Source: Pseudanabaena sp. UWO311 (GTDB lineage: Bacteria; Cyanobacteriota; Cyanobacteriia; Pseudanabaenales; Pseudanabaenaceae). Taken from it: DNA of 64,000 nt. The position numbers and the translations under genes are program-made. Shown here piece by piece: positions 41,633-50,180 of the stretch; position 1 is the first letter of the stretch, and every line of letters starts with the position of its first letter. The stretch lies in the NCBI RefSeq assembly GCF_006937785.1, contig NZ_SJEE01000012.1, positions 1 through 64,000 of the forward strand, read 5' to 3'. A model generated the notes under the pieces. It saw nothing but the letters and a program-made list of their open reading frames with translations. It was not told where the DNA came from and searched no databases.

Positions 41633-41929
41633 TTATTGCAAGAAAAGATCTACAACTGCTCGACGACATCCCATACAGTCACAGCCTCGCAGACTAATTG
41701 CCAAGTCACCAATGCGATCGCTGGTTAGAATATTGGTGCGATCGTCTTGAGATTGGCTGTTTGAATCGGGAGTTGTGGCTGGCCTTGTAATTACAGCCGA
41801 TGACATATAAAGATCGCGATCTTTCACGTCAAGGCTTTGGTTGGTATTGGCTTGTGCAGGATAGACTGACAGCAAAAAAGATGCCAATAATGCAGGGCTG
41901 CTCAGAAGGGCTAATGATGATTTTTTCAT
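41633..41929 (-). CDS. small exported Cys-containing protein
   Basis: I place the start at the ATG of MKKSSLALLSSPALLASFLL (41929), which gives a clean signal peptide (cleavage near AQA-NTN, about 28); the frame continues upstream without a signal-like sequence. The mature part of about 70 residues is polar, ending in RGCDCMGCRRAVVDLFLQ with three cysteines in CDCMGC spacing, which could bind metal or form disulfides. I do not recognise the family. It is divergent from the Hik2-like kinase. Confidence 0.7.
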   Translation of the reverse strand: MKKSSLALLSSPALLASFLLSVYPAQANTNQSLDVKDRDLYMSSAVITRPATTPDSNSQSQDDRTNILTSDRIGDLAISLRGCDCMGCRRAVVDLFLQ

Positions 41930-42079
41930 AGGACACCAGAATGGCTGATCACATTCATTATTTGCTGAGCATATTAGCATTTTCAGAAAAGCAGAGTCAC
42001 ATAAAGTTTCACTTCACTTCTCTGCGTTGGCGATCGCTATATACTAAGATTTACGCCCCTCAATTTTCTATTTCCTTTC

Positions 42080-43216
42080 ATGCTTGCCGCCAGCCCCGAC
42101 TTAGTAGCCCTAGCCCGATCGCAAATTATATTACTGACCCAAAGTTTGGGTGCAGTCGCTAGCGCTATCTATATCACCGAAAGTGTTGCTGACGGGATGC
42201 CTCCAAATCTAATTGAGGTGGCTGTGTTTCCTGAAGATGGGGTGATGGCACTGCCAGAATCTTTTTCTGAGACTTTGCCTTTAATGATGGGGAGTGGTGG
42301 TCTAGTAAGACAACGCCGCATTGTTCTGCCCTTAATGTATGAAGAGGCTATTTTAGGATTTCTGATGACGGGACGGGATGATCGCGACTGGCAGGAATAT
42401 GAACAATTACAAATTCAGCAAATCGCTAATACTTTAGCGATCGCCTGCGCTCTGGATCGCCGCAATCAATGGTTAGTTGCCAACCAACAGCGCAACTATG
42501 AGGAGCAGAGCAATTTTTTTGCTTCACTATTACATCAACTACGCAACCCGCTCACCGCAATTCGTACCTTTGCTCAACTTCTGTCACGACGAATTGTTGA
42601 GTCAGATCCTAATCAAAAATTTGTAACAGGAATTTTGAGGGAAGCTCAGCATATTCAGGATCTCCTGAGCGAAGCAGATCGTCCTGCGCCACTTCTACTA
42701 CCCCAAGCAGAACATGAAAAAGCTTTATTACCAGCGGCAACTTTGGATCTAGCACCTGTAGATCTCAGCGGAATTTTGGAGGCGATCGCTAATTTTGCCA
42801 GTGCGATCGCACAAGATCGCAATATTCAGTTTTTATCGAATATTCCTTCCCATTTGCCCACAGTTTTGGGTAATGAATCAGGACTAAGAGAAGCGATCGG
42901 TAATTTGGTAGAGAACGCACTCAAGTACACACCTGAAAGTGGATATGTTCTATTAGGTGCAGATGTTAAACCTGACACGGTTTACATTTATGTTCAAGAT
43001 ACTGGTGTGGGAATTCCTGACGCTGATTTGCCTCGCCTATTTGAACGTAATTTTCGTGGTAGACAGGCTGATGGCGATATTTTGGGTACTGGACTAGGAC
43101 TTGCGATCGCGAATGAATTAGTCCAGAAGATGGAAGGTAGCATTCACGTAATTAGCCAAGTTGGCAAGGGAAGTACTTTTGCAGTGACGCTCAAGCGAGA
43201 GTCTACAAAAATCTAA
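42080..43216 (+). CDS. GAF-domain histidine kinase, Hik2/CSK-like
   Basis: The 378-aa soluble sensor kinase has an N-terminal GAF-like domain (about 1-135), a HisKA domain with H-box LLHQLRNPLTAIRTFAQLL (about 152-170) and HATPase motifs NLVENALKYTP, DTGVGIPDADLP and GTGLGLAIANELV. It resembles Hik2 of Synechocystis and the chloroplast sensor kinase, which report plastoquinone redox state. The C-terminal tail (after about 370) is probably altered: the last 25 bp of conserved kinase sequence recur at 44262-44286, followed there by a different ending. Confidence 0.85.
   Translation: MLAASPDLVALARSQIILLTQSLGAVASAIYITESVADGMPPNLIEVAVFPEDGVMALPESFSETLPLMMGSGGLVRQRRIVLPLMYEEAILGFLMTGRDDRDWQEYEQLQIQQIANTLAIACALDRRNQWLVANQQRNYEEQSNFFASLLHQLRNPLTAIRTFAQLLSRRIVESDPNQKFVTGILREAQHIQDLLSEADRPAPLLLPQAEHEKALLPAATLDLAPVDLSGILEAIANFASAIAQDRNIQFLSNIPSHLPTVLGNESGLREAIGNLVENALKYTPESGYVLLGADVKPDTVYIYVQDTGVGIPDADLPRLFERNFRGRQADGDILGTGLGLAIANELVQKMEGSIHVISQVGKGSTFAVTLKRESTKI
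43175..43199 (+). repeat. direct repeat 1, left copy
   Basis: ACTTTTGCAGTGACGCTCAA plus GCGAG, inside the kinase 3' end, is repeated exactly at 44262-44286. Confidence 0.9.
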
Positions 43217-44226
43217 TAATAAGTCACTCCCCTTATTTGAAGATTGTAGATTTCGGCGAGTATTCGATTAAGAGTTGCAGTGCGATCGCTCGGCAAATAT
43301 CTTTTTAGAGAAGCATCCCATGCAAAAGTTTTTTGCCATTCGTTATCTAGCGATTTTATTTGCAGATCGTAGTAGCCATCTGTTTGGCTTGGCAGAACCA
43401 CAATCACATTTTTACCTTCATAAAGACCGTGTTCGCGAGTTCCATCTTTATTCCATGATCCAGCTATATTTTGATAAAAGTAGATTGGTTCGCTAAGAAT
43501 GTTAATAATCTGATCATTGTCAACGATAAAAAGCGTAAGAACTTCAAAATAACCAAAGCCACCAGAATAGCCGTCTGTTTGTCCTGTTCTCAATCCAAAG
43601 GCTGTCTGAGTATCGCTCACCTTAAATGGAGCAAAGTCGAACTCTTTGTACTTTCCTTTTGGTGGGAGATATCTTTTCTCACGCATATCTGATCTGAATT
43701 GTTCAGAAATTATAAAATACCAACTTGTTTCGAGTGGAAGTGACTTAGCGATTAACTTTGACTTAGACTTTATAGAGTCGTATTCAATTAACCCAAGATA
43801 GATAATGTCATCGGGATCACGATCACCAGTTTTCTTTTTACAAGATTTGCGTTCAGGGAATCTGAGATCTTTGTATTGATTAGGTCGTGCGAAGCAAGCA
43901 ATTACGACATAGCTATTCAAACGATAAGGAAAAGCTTTAGCTCCAACTGCGATCGCAAGGTTTATATCTTCATTGGGGGCAACCAGCTTGACGATATCTT
44001 TTCTAGTTAGACCTTTTGGGAGATCCATGCCCAAGGCATCTGATTCAGGGATTCCGTATAACTGCTCGCGAAAGTCGGTAAGTCCATTCTTGTTCTCAAA
44101 TAGCTTTGGTAGCTCATTGAGAGATTCTGCGTGTTTTGGAGGTGGGATCAGATCAGTATTTTCAGCAAAGGCGATCGCGCTTGAAAAGATTGATATAAAG
44201 AAAATGGCTAGTATTCTTAATTTCAT
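43213..44226 (-). CDS. exported protein of unknown function (protein X)
   Basis: The 337-aa protein begins with a signal peptide (MKLRILAIFFISIFSSAIAFA, cleavage near 21-22). The mature protein has a cysteine pair (FPERKSCKKK and VVIACFAR) and segments such as FGLRTGQTDGYSGGFGYFEV; I recognise no family. It is tail-to-tail with the kinase, overlapping its stop by 4 bp. The gene's 5' end and upstream sequence (44165-44253) are duplicated at 44924-45011, showing that the locus was rearranged. Confidence 0.8.
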   Translation of the reverse strand: MKLRILAIFFISIFSSAIAFAENTDLIPPPKHAESLNELPKLFENKNGLTDFREQLYGIPESDALGMDLPKGLTRKDIVKLVAPNEDINLAIAVGAKAFPYRLNSYVVIACFARPNQYKDLRFPERKSCKKKTGDRDPDDIIYLGLIEYDSIKSKSKLIAKSLPLETSWYFIISEQFRSDMREKRYLPPKGKYKEFDFAPFKVSDTQTAFGLRTGQTDGYSGGFGYFEVLTLFIVDNDQIINILSEPIYFYQNIAGSWNKDGTREHGLYEGKNVIVVLPSQTDGYYDLQIKSLDNEWQKTFAWDASLKRYLPSDRTATLNRILAEIYNLQIRGVTYY

Positions 44227-44253
44227 GCAAAATAATTCCTAAAACTGATCAAT
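44165..44253 (-). repeat. direct repeat 2, left copy
   Basis: The 89 bp covering the protein X start and upstream region (from GCAAAGGCGATCGCGC to ACTGATCAAT) is repeated with one indel at 44924-45011. Confidence 0.9.
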
Positions 44254-44255
44254 AA

Positions 44256-44294
44256 GGCAGCACTTTTGCAGTGACGCTCAAGCGAGCAGGATAA
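44256..44294 (+). pseudogene. remnant of the kinase C-terminus
   Basis: In frame it reads GSTFAVTLKRAG followed by TAA, matching kinase residues GKGSTFAVTLKR. The first part is the 25-bp direct repeat; the ending differs from that of the intact kinase (ESTKI). It is probably the original 3' end of the kinase gene, separated by the protein X segment, or a duplicate of it. Confidence 0.75.
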
Positions 44295-44332
44295 GTTTTG
44301 TTTCTATACAAATTTTGGCTGAGGGAAAAGTT

Positions 44333-44884
44333 CTATGTATCAGCACATGAACCACCCATAACACGAAATTCATCAACCTGAGCCCATGTGTCTTGGTTAA
44401 GCGCCCAAAGCCCTTTAAATACATAATAGGTTCCAGTTTCTTGGGGGCGAAATACTACTTTCAACTCTCGATAGTTCGTCATAGCACCAAATTGAGTTTG
44501 AGCTACAGGCTTTTGCTGTGAATTACGAAATCCAAAATATCCATCAGTTAGATTCCCTGATGTCCTCACTCTTGCGGTTAGAGTGTAAGTACTACCTGCT
44601 CTCAGCTTTACAGTTTGCCGAATTCCATTCCAACCCTGATTATGCCGAATCCATGCATTATTTCGTCCACTAAAACTCAGACCTTTATTAATGTCTATTC
44701 CAGCCCGACCTTCTCGCATCCAAGGTCTAACAATCGATGCTATAGTCTGTTGCTCAAATCCGCCATCATCTAGGGGAGAGGCGCAGGAAGCATAAACTGG
44801 AGATGGGATAAACCCCGTATTTGCGATAGCACCTAAACCCATGAATAACGGAATGATTGCCTTGCTGATGGTTATAGTTTTCAT
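44333..44884 (-). CDS. exported carbohydrate-binding-module-like protein (protein Y)
   Basis: The 183-aa protein has a signal peptide (MKTITISKAIIPLFMGLGAI; cleavage near VYA-SCAS) and one jelly-roll-like domain: LDDGGFEQ near the start, IRQTVKLRAGSTYTLTARVR in the middle, ELKVVFRPQETGTYYVFKGL and AQVDEFRVMGG at the end, the pattern of CBM4/9-like domains. No catalytic domain. Cysteines near both ends of the mature protein may pair. It lies inside the duplicated locus, between a kinase remnant and a protein X 5' fragment. Confidence 0.75.
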   Translation of the reverse strand: MKTITISKAIIPLFMGLGAIANTGFIPSPVYASCASPLDDGGFEQQTIASIVRPWMREGRAGIDINKGLSFSGRNNAWIRHNQGWNGIRQTVKLRAGSTYTLTARVRTSGNLTDGYFGFRNSQQKPVAQTQFGAMTNYRELKVVFRPQETGTYYVFKGLWALNQDTWAQVDEFRVMGGSCADT

Positions 44885-44923
44885 GATTTTGCTGTTAATG
44901 AATAGAACTTACTTGGTGTTTCG

Positions 44924-45011
44924 GCAAAGGCGATCGCGCTTGAAAAGATTGATATAAAAAAATGGCTAGTATTCTTAATTTCATGCAAAATAATTCCTAA
45001 AACTGATCAAT
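44924..45011 (-). pseudogene. 5' fragment of the protein X gene (second copy)
   Basis: It matches 44165-44253, including the ATG (44984) and signal-peptide codons of protein X, but one base is missing in an A run, so the frame is broken. Only this fragment is present. Confidence 0.8.
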
Positions 45012-45162
45012 TGCGTTACTCAGACAATGCAAATTCATGAAAGTATAGCCAAATTTACATCTTGATCAACGTTATGGTAATTAACTTTATATACCAAATT
45101 GCTTGCTGAGTGTAAGATTTTTGTCAAGATATTTGTCTGAGCTAAACTTTTTTACAAAAAAT

Positions 45163-47439
45163 ATGGCTGACTCAACTCCTTCGGAAACGACGATCGCATC
45201 TGCGCATGGTAACCAACCAGAAATGGGTGGCGGTTTGCCTGTGATCGGTTATTGGACAGAAAAGACGCTGGATCTTAAGGGTGGATTACTTTGGAAAACT
45301 TTATTGCATAAGAGTGCTTGTCTATCCTGTGCATGGGGAACGGGTGGACAAAAAGGTGGGTTTCAGAATGAGGATGAAGAGAATTTGCAGCGCTGTGCTA
45401 AAAGTGTGGAAGCGATCGCATCGGAGTTAATGGAACCAATTCCCAAGCATTTTTTTGAGCATTACTCAATTTCGGAATTGCAAAAATTAAGCTCAATGGC
45501 AGCCGATCGCCTAGGACGTTTGAGTTTCCCAGTGATTAAACGGGCTAATAGCGATCGCTACGAACGCATCACATGGGCGGAAGTATACGAAATTGTCACT
45601 AAAGCCTTTCAGAAAGCTCCTGAACGTCTTGCCTCCTATAGTTCGGGACGCTCATCGAATGAAGCCGCCTATCTGTTGCAATTGCTGATGCGATCGCTTG
45701 GCTCGAATAACCTTGCTGACTGCTCTGATCTTTGCCATGCGCCTTCGACCGTGGGGTTAAAGCAAATGTTTGGATCGGGTACATCAATGGTCAGCCTCGC
45801 TGATCTCAAACAGAGCGATTGTGTGGTGTTGATTGGCTCCAATGCGCCTGCAAATCATCCTCGATTGATGAATGAATTGATTCAACTGCGGGATCGCGGC
45901 GGTAAAGTGATTGTTATCAATCCTCTGATCGAAGTTGGCTTGGTTAAATTCGCTTCTCCTGCTTATCCGATTAAATCTTTTCTCAAAGGCTCAGATATTT
46001 CCTCGCATTATATTCAGCCAATTTCAGGTAGTGATACTGCGGTTTTTCTGGGAATTCAAAAGGCTCTAATTGAGAATAATCTCGTTGATTATGACTTTCT
46101 CAAACAATATACTGAAGATTGGGAAGCAGTAATCGAACAGGTGCGATCGCTAGATTGGTCAGAGATTCTAAATACATGTGGAGTCTCACGCGAGGAAATC
46201 GAGATCGCCGCCAAGATGATTGGCACTTCGCAACGGGTGACCTTCGCATGGGCGATGGGCATTACACAGCATTCAAATGCTGTGGATAATGTGTTTAGTA
46301 TTGCCAATACTGCTCTCTTAACTGGTAATGCGGGTAAAGAAGGTGCGGGAACAATGCCGATTCGTGGACATTCTAATGTGCAAGGATTTGGTTCGATGGG
46401 GGTGACTATTCTTCTCAAAGAAGAGATTATGCTAGCTTTAGAGAATCTATTGCAACGCCCCCTCAGTCGAGTGCAAGGCTATGATACTCGTGCCCTGATC
46501 GAAGCAAGCGATCGCCATCAGATCGATACGCTACTCTGTCTCGGCGGCAATATCTACGCTGCAAATCCTGATTTGACTCAAGCTAAACGCTCTCTTGGTA
46601 ACATTGAAACCGTTATTTATATTTCTACAAAGCCTAATATCGGACATTTTCATGGACTGGCTAAAGAGAATACCTTAATTCTGCCTGTCTTCGCTCGTTT
46701 TGAAAATCCCCACAAGACCACAACTGAATCTGGCAATAATTTTGTTCGCCTAAATGATGAAGGAACATCCCATCTCAGTCAGAGGGAAGGTTCAGATTTA
46801 ATCTCAGAAGTTGAATTTCTCACAGAACTTGCCGATCGCTTGCATGGTGACGATGTAGTCAATTGGCGATCGCTCCAAGATACAAAATATATCCGTCAAT
46901 TGATCGCCAAGACCATCCCAGATTACGAGAAAATAGGCGAAATTGATCATAGCAATCAAGAATTTACGATCGCTAATCGCATCTTCCATACACCCAAATT
47001 TCCGACTATATCGGGTAAAGCACATATGTTTGTCACACCCTTGCCAAAACTAGATTTACCAACGCTCTCCAGTTTTGATATACCTGAGCAGACCAAGGCG
47101 ATCGTGCTTGTCCTTGGCACTGGTCGCAGCTATTCCCAACATAACACCGTTGTTTATAAGGATGGTGATTATTATCGTGGGATGCCTCACCGCAATTGCA
47201 TTTTGATGAATCGTAACGATGGCGATCGCGCAGGTTTTCGGGAGCATCAAACTGTCACCGTGAAAGGAAATGTCGGCAAAATGGAAAATGTAGAAATTAT
47301 CTATGGACAAATTCGTGAAGGTTCAGCACTCATGTTTTATCCTGAAGTCAATGCTATTTTTAGCGCTCCCATTGATGAACGTTGTGGCACACCCGCTTTT
47401 AAGCGCGTTCCTGTTGCTGTTTATAGCGCTTTGTGCTAA
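45163..47439 (+). CDS. FdhF/YdeP-family molybdopterin oxidoreductase
   Basis: I place the start at the ATG of MADSTPSETTIASAHG (45163); the frame extends to an upstream TTG without clear support. The 758-aa protein is a molybdopterin-dependent oxidoreductase of the formate-dehydrogenase-like YdeP group: an N-terminal CLSCAWGTGG cluster-like region, ASYSSGRSSNEAAYLLQ, NLADCSDLCHAPSTVGL, NPLIEVGL, GGNIYAANPD, and a C-terminal GTGRSYSQHNT domain. The substrate of YdeP proteins is unclear (acid resistance in E. coli). No companion subunits are adjacent, so it probably acts alone in the cytoplasm. Confidence 0.88.
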   Translation: MADSTPSETTIASAHGNQPEMGGGLPVIGYWTEKTLDLKGGLLWKTLLHKSACLSCAWGTGGQKGGFQNEDEENLQRCAKSVEAIASELMEPIPKHFFEHYSISELQKLSSMAADRLGRLSFPVIKRANSDRYERITWAEVYEIVTKAFQKAPERLASYSSGRSSNEAAYLLQLLMRSLGSNNLADCSDLCHAPSTVGLKQMFGSGTSMVSLADLKQSDCVVLIGSNAPANHPRLMNELIQLRDRGGKVIVINPLIEVGLVKFASPAYPIKSFLKGSDISSHYIQPISGSDTAVFLGIQKALIENNLVDYDFLKQYTEDWEAVIEQVRSLDWSEILNTCGVSREEIEIAAKMIGTSQRVTFAWAMGITQHSNAVDNVFSIANTALLTGNAGKEGAGTMPIRGHSNVQGFGSMGVTILLKEEIMLALENLLQRPLSRVQGYDTRALIEASDRHQIDTLLCLGGNIYAANPDLTQAKRSLGNIETVIYISTKPNIGHFHGLAKENTLILPVFARFENPHKTTTESGNNFVRLNDEGTSHLSQREGSDLISEVEFLTELADRLHGDDVVNWRSLQDTKYIRQLIAKTIPDYEKIGEIDHSNQEFTIANRIFHTPKFPTISGKAHMFVTPLPKLDLPTLSSFDIPEQTKAIVLVLGTGRSYSQHNTVVYKDGDYYRGMPHRNCILMNRNDGDRAGFREHQTVTVKGNVGKMENVEIIYGQIREGSALMFYPEVNAIFSAPIDERCGTPAFKRVPVAVYSALC

Positions 47440-47451
47440 ATACAAGCCAAT

Positions 47452-47486
47452 ATGTTGAAAGGTTTGCGAAGCAAACCTTTCAACAT
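47452..47486 (+). terminator. terminator of the oxidoreductase gene
   Basis: The stem ATGTTGAAAGGTTTGC / GCAAACCTTTCAACAT (16 bp) with a GAA loop. A second imperfect hairpin follows (about 47487-47521). Confidence 0.8.
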
Positions 47487-47595
47487 AAAAGAGATGCAGC
47501 GCTTCGCGCCGCCGCTCTTTTAAGGGTTTATATCGCTGCGTTTTTGGTATATTGGAAACTGCCAGAATGAAATTCCCGAAAAATATCAGAACATA

Positions 47596-48519
47596 GTGGA
47601 TATACTGCGATCGCTTCCCATCGGACTTTACCTCGAACAGCCGATTACATGGCTCCATCGACTCGATCCACGCATAAAACTGTTTGGACTACTTACATTT
47701 TTATTGTCTCCGATTCAAGCTAATGAGCCTTGGCGCATTGCGATCGCAGTTTTACTGATCATCCTGACCCTCGCATCACAAATTCCGATGCGTGTTTGGA
47801 AGCAACAAATGGGGATTTTGCTACTGCTTGCCTTTATGACTCTAGCGATCGCCACTTTTTCCCCAGATGGGTTTAATGCAAATATCCAGCCTCGTCGCCC
47901 GATTCCTGAAGTAAATGTCACGGCGGAAAAAGCTCTGAGTGCCTCACTGCTAACAATCAAACTACCTCAACCAACTCCCTATAGTTATGTGGTTTGGAAA
48001 GCTGGGAGTATTACCATTACTCGTAGATCTCTGGATTTGGGCGTGCGCGTTTGTACATTAATTTTCACGTATCTCTATGCGCCCACTCTATTTTTGCTAG
48101 TCACGGCTCCCGAAGAAATTACGGCTGCGATCGCCTCAATTTTTGCCCCATTAAAATTCCTTAAAGTTCCTGTTGTCGAAATTGTCCTCACTCTAACCCT
48201 AGCGCTTCGTTTCGTGCCTTTGGTATTAGAAGAGGTGCAGAATCTCGGTAGGGCGATGCGAACACGTTCAATTAATTGGAAAAGACTGGGTTTTAAACGC
48301 ACTACCCAAATTTGGCTAATCCTTGCAGAGCGTCTAATTGACAATCTATTCATACGTGCGGAACAAACGGCGAGTGCGATGCAAGTACGTGGCTTTACCA
48401 CTCCCAATACTCATATTGTCGTTTGGAATCCTCTCAAATTTTTGCCGCGCGATATTATTTTATTAGTTCTCTTAGTTGCCATGTGGGGATTAAGAATTTG
48501 GTATGGGAATGAATTCTAA
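47596..48519 (+). CDS. EcfT-like transporter transmembrane protein (CbiQ family)
   Basis: The 307-aa membrane protein has about five or six hydrophobic helices. It looks like the T component of energy-coupling-factor transporters: the N-terminal WLHRLDPRIKLFGLLTF and the C-terminal coupling helix with AMRTRSINWKRLG and AEQTASAMQVRGF (A-R-G motif). T components couple ATPase movement to a substrate-binding S protein; none is adjacent, so the vitamin or metal carried cannot be inferred. The start is GTG. Many cyanobacteria encode such isolated EcfT proteins. Confidence 0.87.
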   Translation: MDILRSLPIGLYLEQPITWLHRLDPRIKLFGLLTFLLSPIQANEPWRIAIAVLLIILTLASQIPMRVWKQQMGILLLLAFMTLAIATFSPDGFNANIQPRRPIPEVNVTAEKALSASLLTIKLPQPTPYSYVVWKAGSITITRRSLDLGVRVCTLIFTYLYAPTLFLLVTAPEEITAAIASIFAPLKFLKVPVVEIVLTLTLALRFVPLVLEEVQNLGRAMRTRSINWKRLGFKRTTQIWLILAERLIDNLFIRAEQTASAMQVRGFTTPNTHIVVWNPLKFLPRDIILLVLLVAMWGLRIWYGNEF

Positions 48520-48826
48520 AAATTTTGAAGATAAATTACTTGTGATATTATCTTGAGGTAAAGCTAAAATCGGTATACCAATATATTGAATATTGTGCTG
48601 AAGTTTCTCACATCTGAATTCAATACCTACTTATCTATTGACAAATACCTAACCTAGATCGCTTGCTAGGTTAGGTATTTGTCAATAGAGCAGTTTCTCG
48701 ATATTCGTGATCGCTGGTTGCAAAAACTGAAAGTGCGATCGCTCTATACAAATTAGCGATCACTATTGGCGACTCATAAGTAATATGCTTAAAGTTGTCA
48801 GCAGAACCAGCTATTCATGCGTCCCT
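48520..48826. other. 307-bp intergenic region
   Basis: No gene is visible. It contains the 24-bp perfect hairpin at 48634-48689 and a HIP1 site. Confidence 0.6.
48634..48689. terminator. long perfect hairpin
   Basis: A 24-bp perfect stem (TCTATTGACAAATACCTAAC then CTAG) with an 8-nt loop ATCGCTTG. It lies between convergent genes and may terminate either. Confidence 0.65.
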
Positions 48827-49972
48827 TTACACAAACCCGATTTTGGGAAAATCTTGATCCAAAACATTAGATGCTTTAAATCCTTCCCAACGATCAAGAA
48901 TCTCAGCATAAATACTCCGAAAATCCACTTGCATTGGCAAATTACCTTGAACGAGACTATCTAAGGCAGGACTACCACCATACAAGCCTCCTCGTACATT
49001 TCCCAACAAAATTACAGGAGCCGCCGTACCATGATCGGTTCCACCATTGCCATTTTCCGCAGGACGACGACCAAATTCACTTTGCACCATTACCAATACA
49101 TTTTTTTGCATGTTGTGTGATTGAATATCGCGATCTAGAGCAGCAAGACCAGCCCCAAGATCACTCAGTAATTGCTGAGGGCGGCGGATCTGGGCAGTAT
49201 GAGTATCCCAACCGCCAATAGTGAGATAAACCACCTTGGGTTGTGATTCGAGAACGCGGGCAAGAAGCGCGAATTGTTTACCGATCGCTGTTTTGGGATA
49301 GCCATGATCGTCGAGGCGTTTATCGATATCTTTAGTCAGCTTTTTGATAGCGGCTTCGCTCTCTAACACCGTGCGACGGATTTGTTCCGCCAATTCTGAA
49401 CTTTGAGGAGTGTTATAAACCACACGCATCGCTTCACCAAGTTTGCCGCGTTGCTGCACCGACAGACGGGGAGATAGCTGCAAATAGCGATCGCTATCAC
49501 CTGTGAGCGCTAGCGGATATTCTTCACCGAGAAATATGGCATCTGCGGTTTTCGCTTGGACATTAGTGAGATATCTTGCTAACCAGCCCGTATCTGATGA
49601 TCCCTGAGGGTGAGCGCTTTGCCAGATTTCTTTAGAACGGAAGTGGGATAGATTCGGATTGGGATAGCCAACATTTTGCACGATCGCTACACGTCCTTTG
49701 TCAAAAATAGGTTTTAAATCTTTGAGAGCAGGGTGGAATGCTGCCTTATTAGAAATAGGAATTCCATTTTTAATAGCAATGCTGGGACGTAATTTGTGGT
49801 AATTAACATCATTGTAAGGAATGATCGTATTTAAACCATCATTACCTCCAGCTAGTTCAATAACTACGAGGGTTTTGCGATCGCTACTGAGGGCATTCGT
49901 ACTACAGCTAGGAGCAAGGATTGCCATAGCCGCAGTACTAGACATCAAAGTGAGAAAATCTCTTCTATTCAT
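48827..49972 (-). CDS. DUF1501 domain protein (Tat-type signal)
   Basis: The 381-aa DUF1501 protein starts with a twin-arginine signal (MNRRDFLTLMSSTAAMAILA) followed by a possible lipobox-like PSC. Conserved parts are VVIELAGGNDGLNTIIPY, GYPNPNLSHFRSKEIWQSA, DTGWLARYL, IGGWDTHTAQ and QSEFGRRPAENGNGGTDHGTAAP, the sulfatase-like metal-binding end. Its exact reaction is unknown. It follows the DUF1800 gene on the same strand, a recurrent pairing in bacteria. Confidence 0.9.
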   Translation of the reverse strand: MNRRDFLTLMSSTAAMAILAPSCSTNALSSDRKTLVVIELAGGNDGLNTIIPYNDVNYHKLRPSIAIKNGIPISNKAAFHPALKDLKPIFDKGRVAIVQNVGYPNPNLSHFRSKEIWQSAHPQGSSDTGWLARYLTNVQAKTADAIFLGEEYPLALTGDSDRYLQLSPRLSVQQRGKLGEAMRVVYNTPQSSELAEQIRRTVLESEAAIKKLTKDIDKRLDDHGYPKTAIGKQFALLARVLESQPKVVYLTIGGWDTHTAQIRRPQQLLSDLGAGLAALDRDIQSHNMQKNVLVMVQSEFGRRPAENGNGGTDHGTAAPVILLGNVRGGLYGGSPALDSLVQGNLPMQVDFRSIYAEILDRWEGFKASNVLDQDFPKIGFV

Positions 49973-50057
49973 AAATTTGTAGTTGGTGATAATAATTGAC
50001 GTAGCAGAAAGCGAGTCGCTCTGCTATGTTTTTTGGAAACCATTTAAGAATTGTCTA

Positions 50058-50137
50058 GATCTCCCTCAATCTCCCTTATAAAGGGGGAGGAATATAATTT
50101 AATTCTCCCCCCTTTATAAGGGGGGCTAGGGGGGATC
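50058..50137. repeat. MITE-like inverted-repeat element
   Basis: The ends GATCTCCC and GGGGGATC enclose two CCCTTTATAAAGGG-like palindromes. It resembles the element at 41-129 and lies between the DUF1800 and DUF1501 genes. Confidence 0.6.
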
Positions 50138-50180
50138 GCTTAGGGCTTTTGTTCGCCGAAAGTAATTCTTAAATGTTTTT

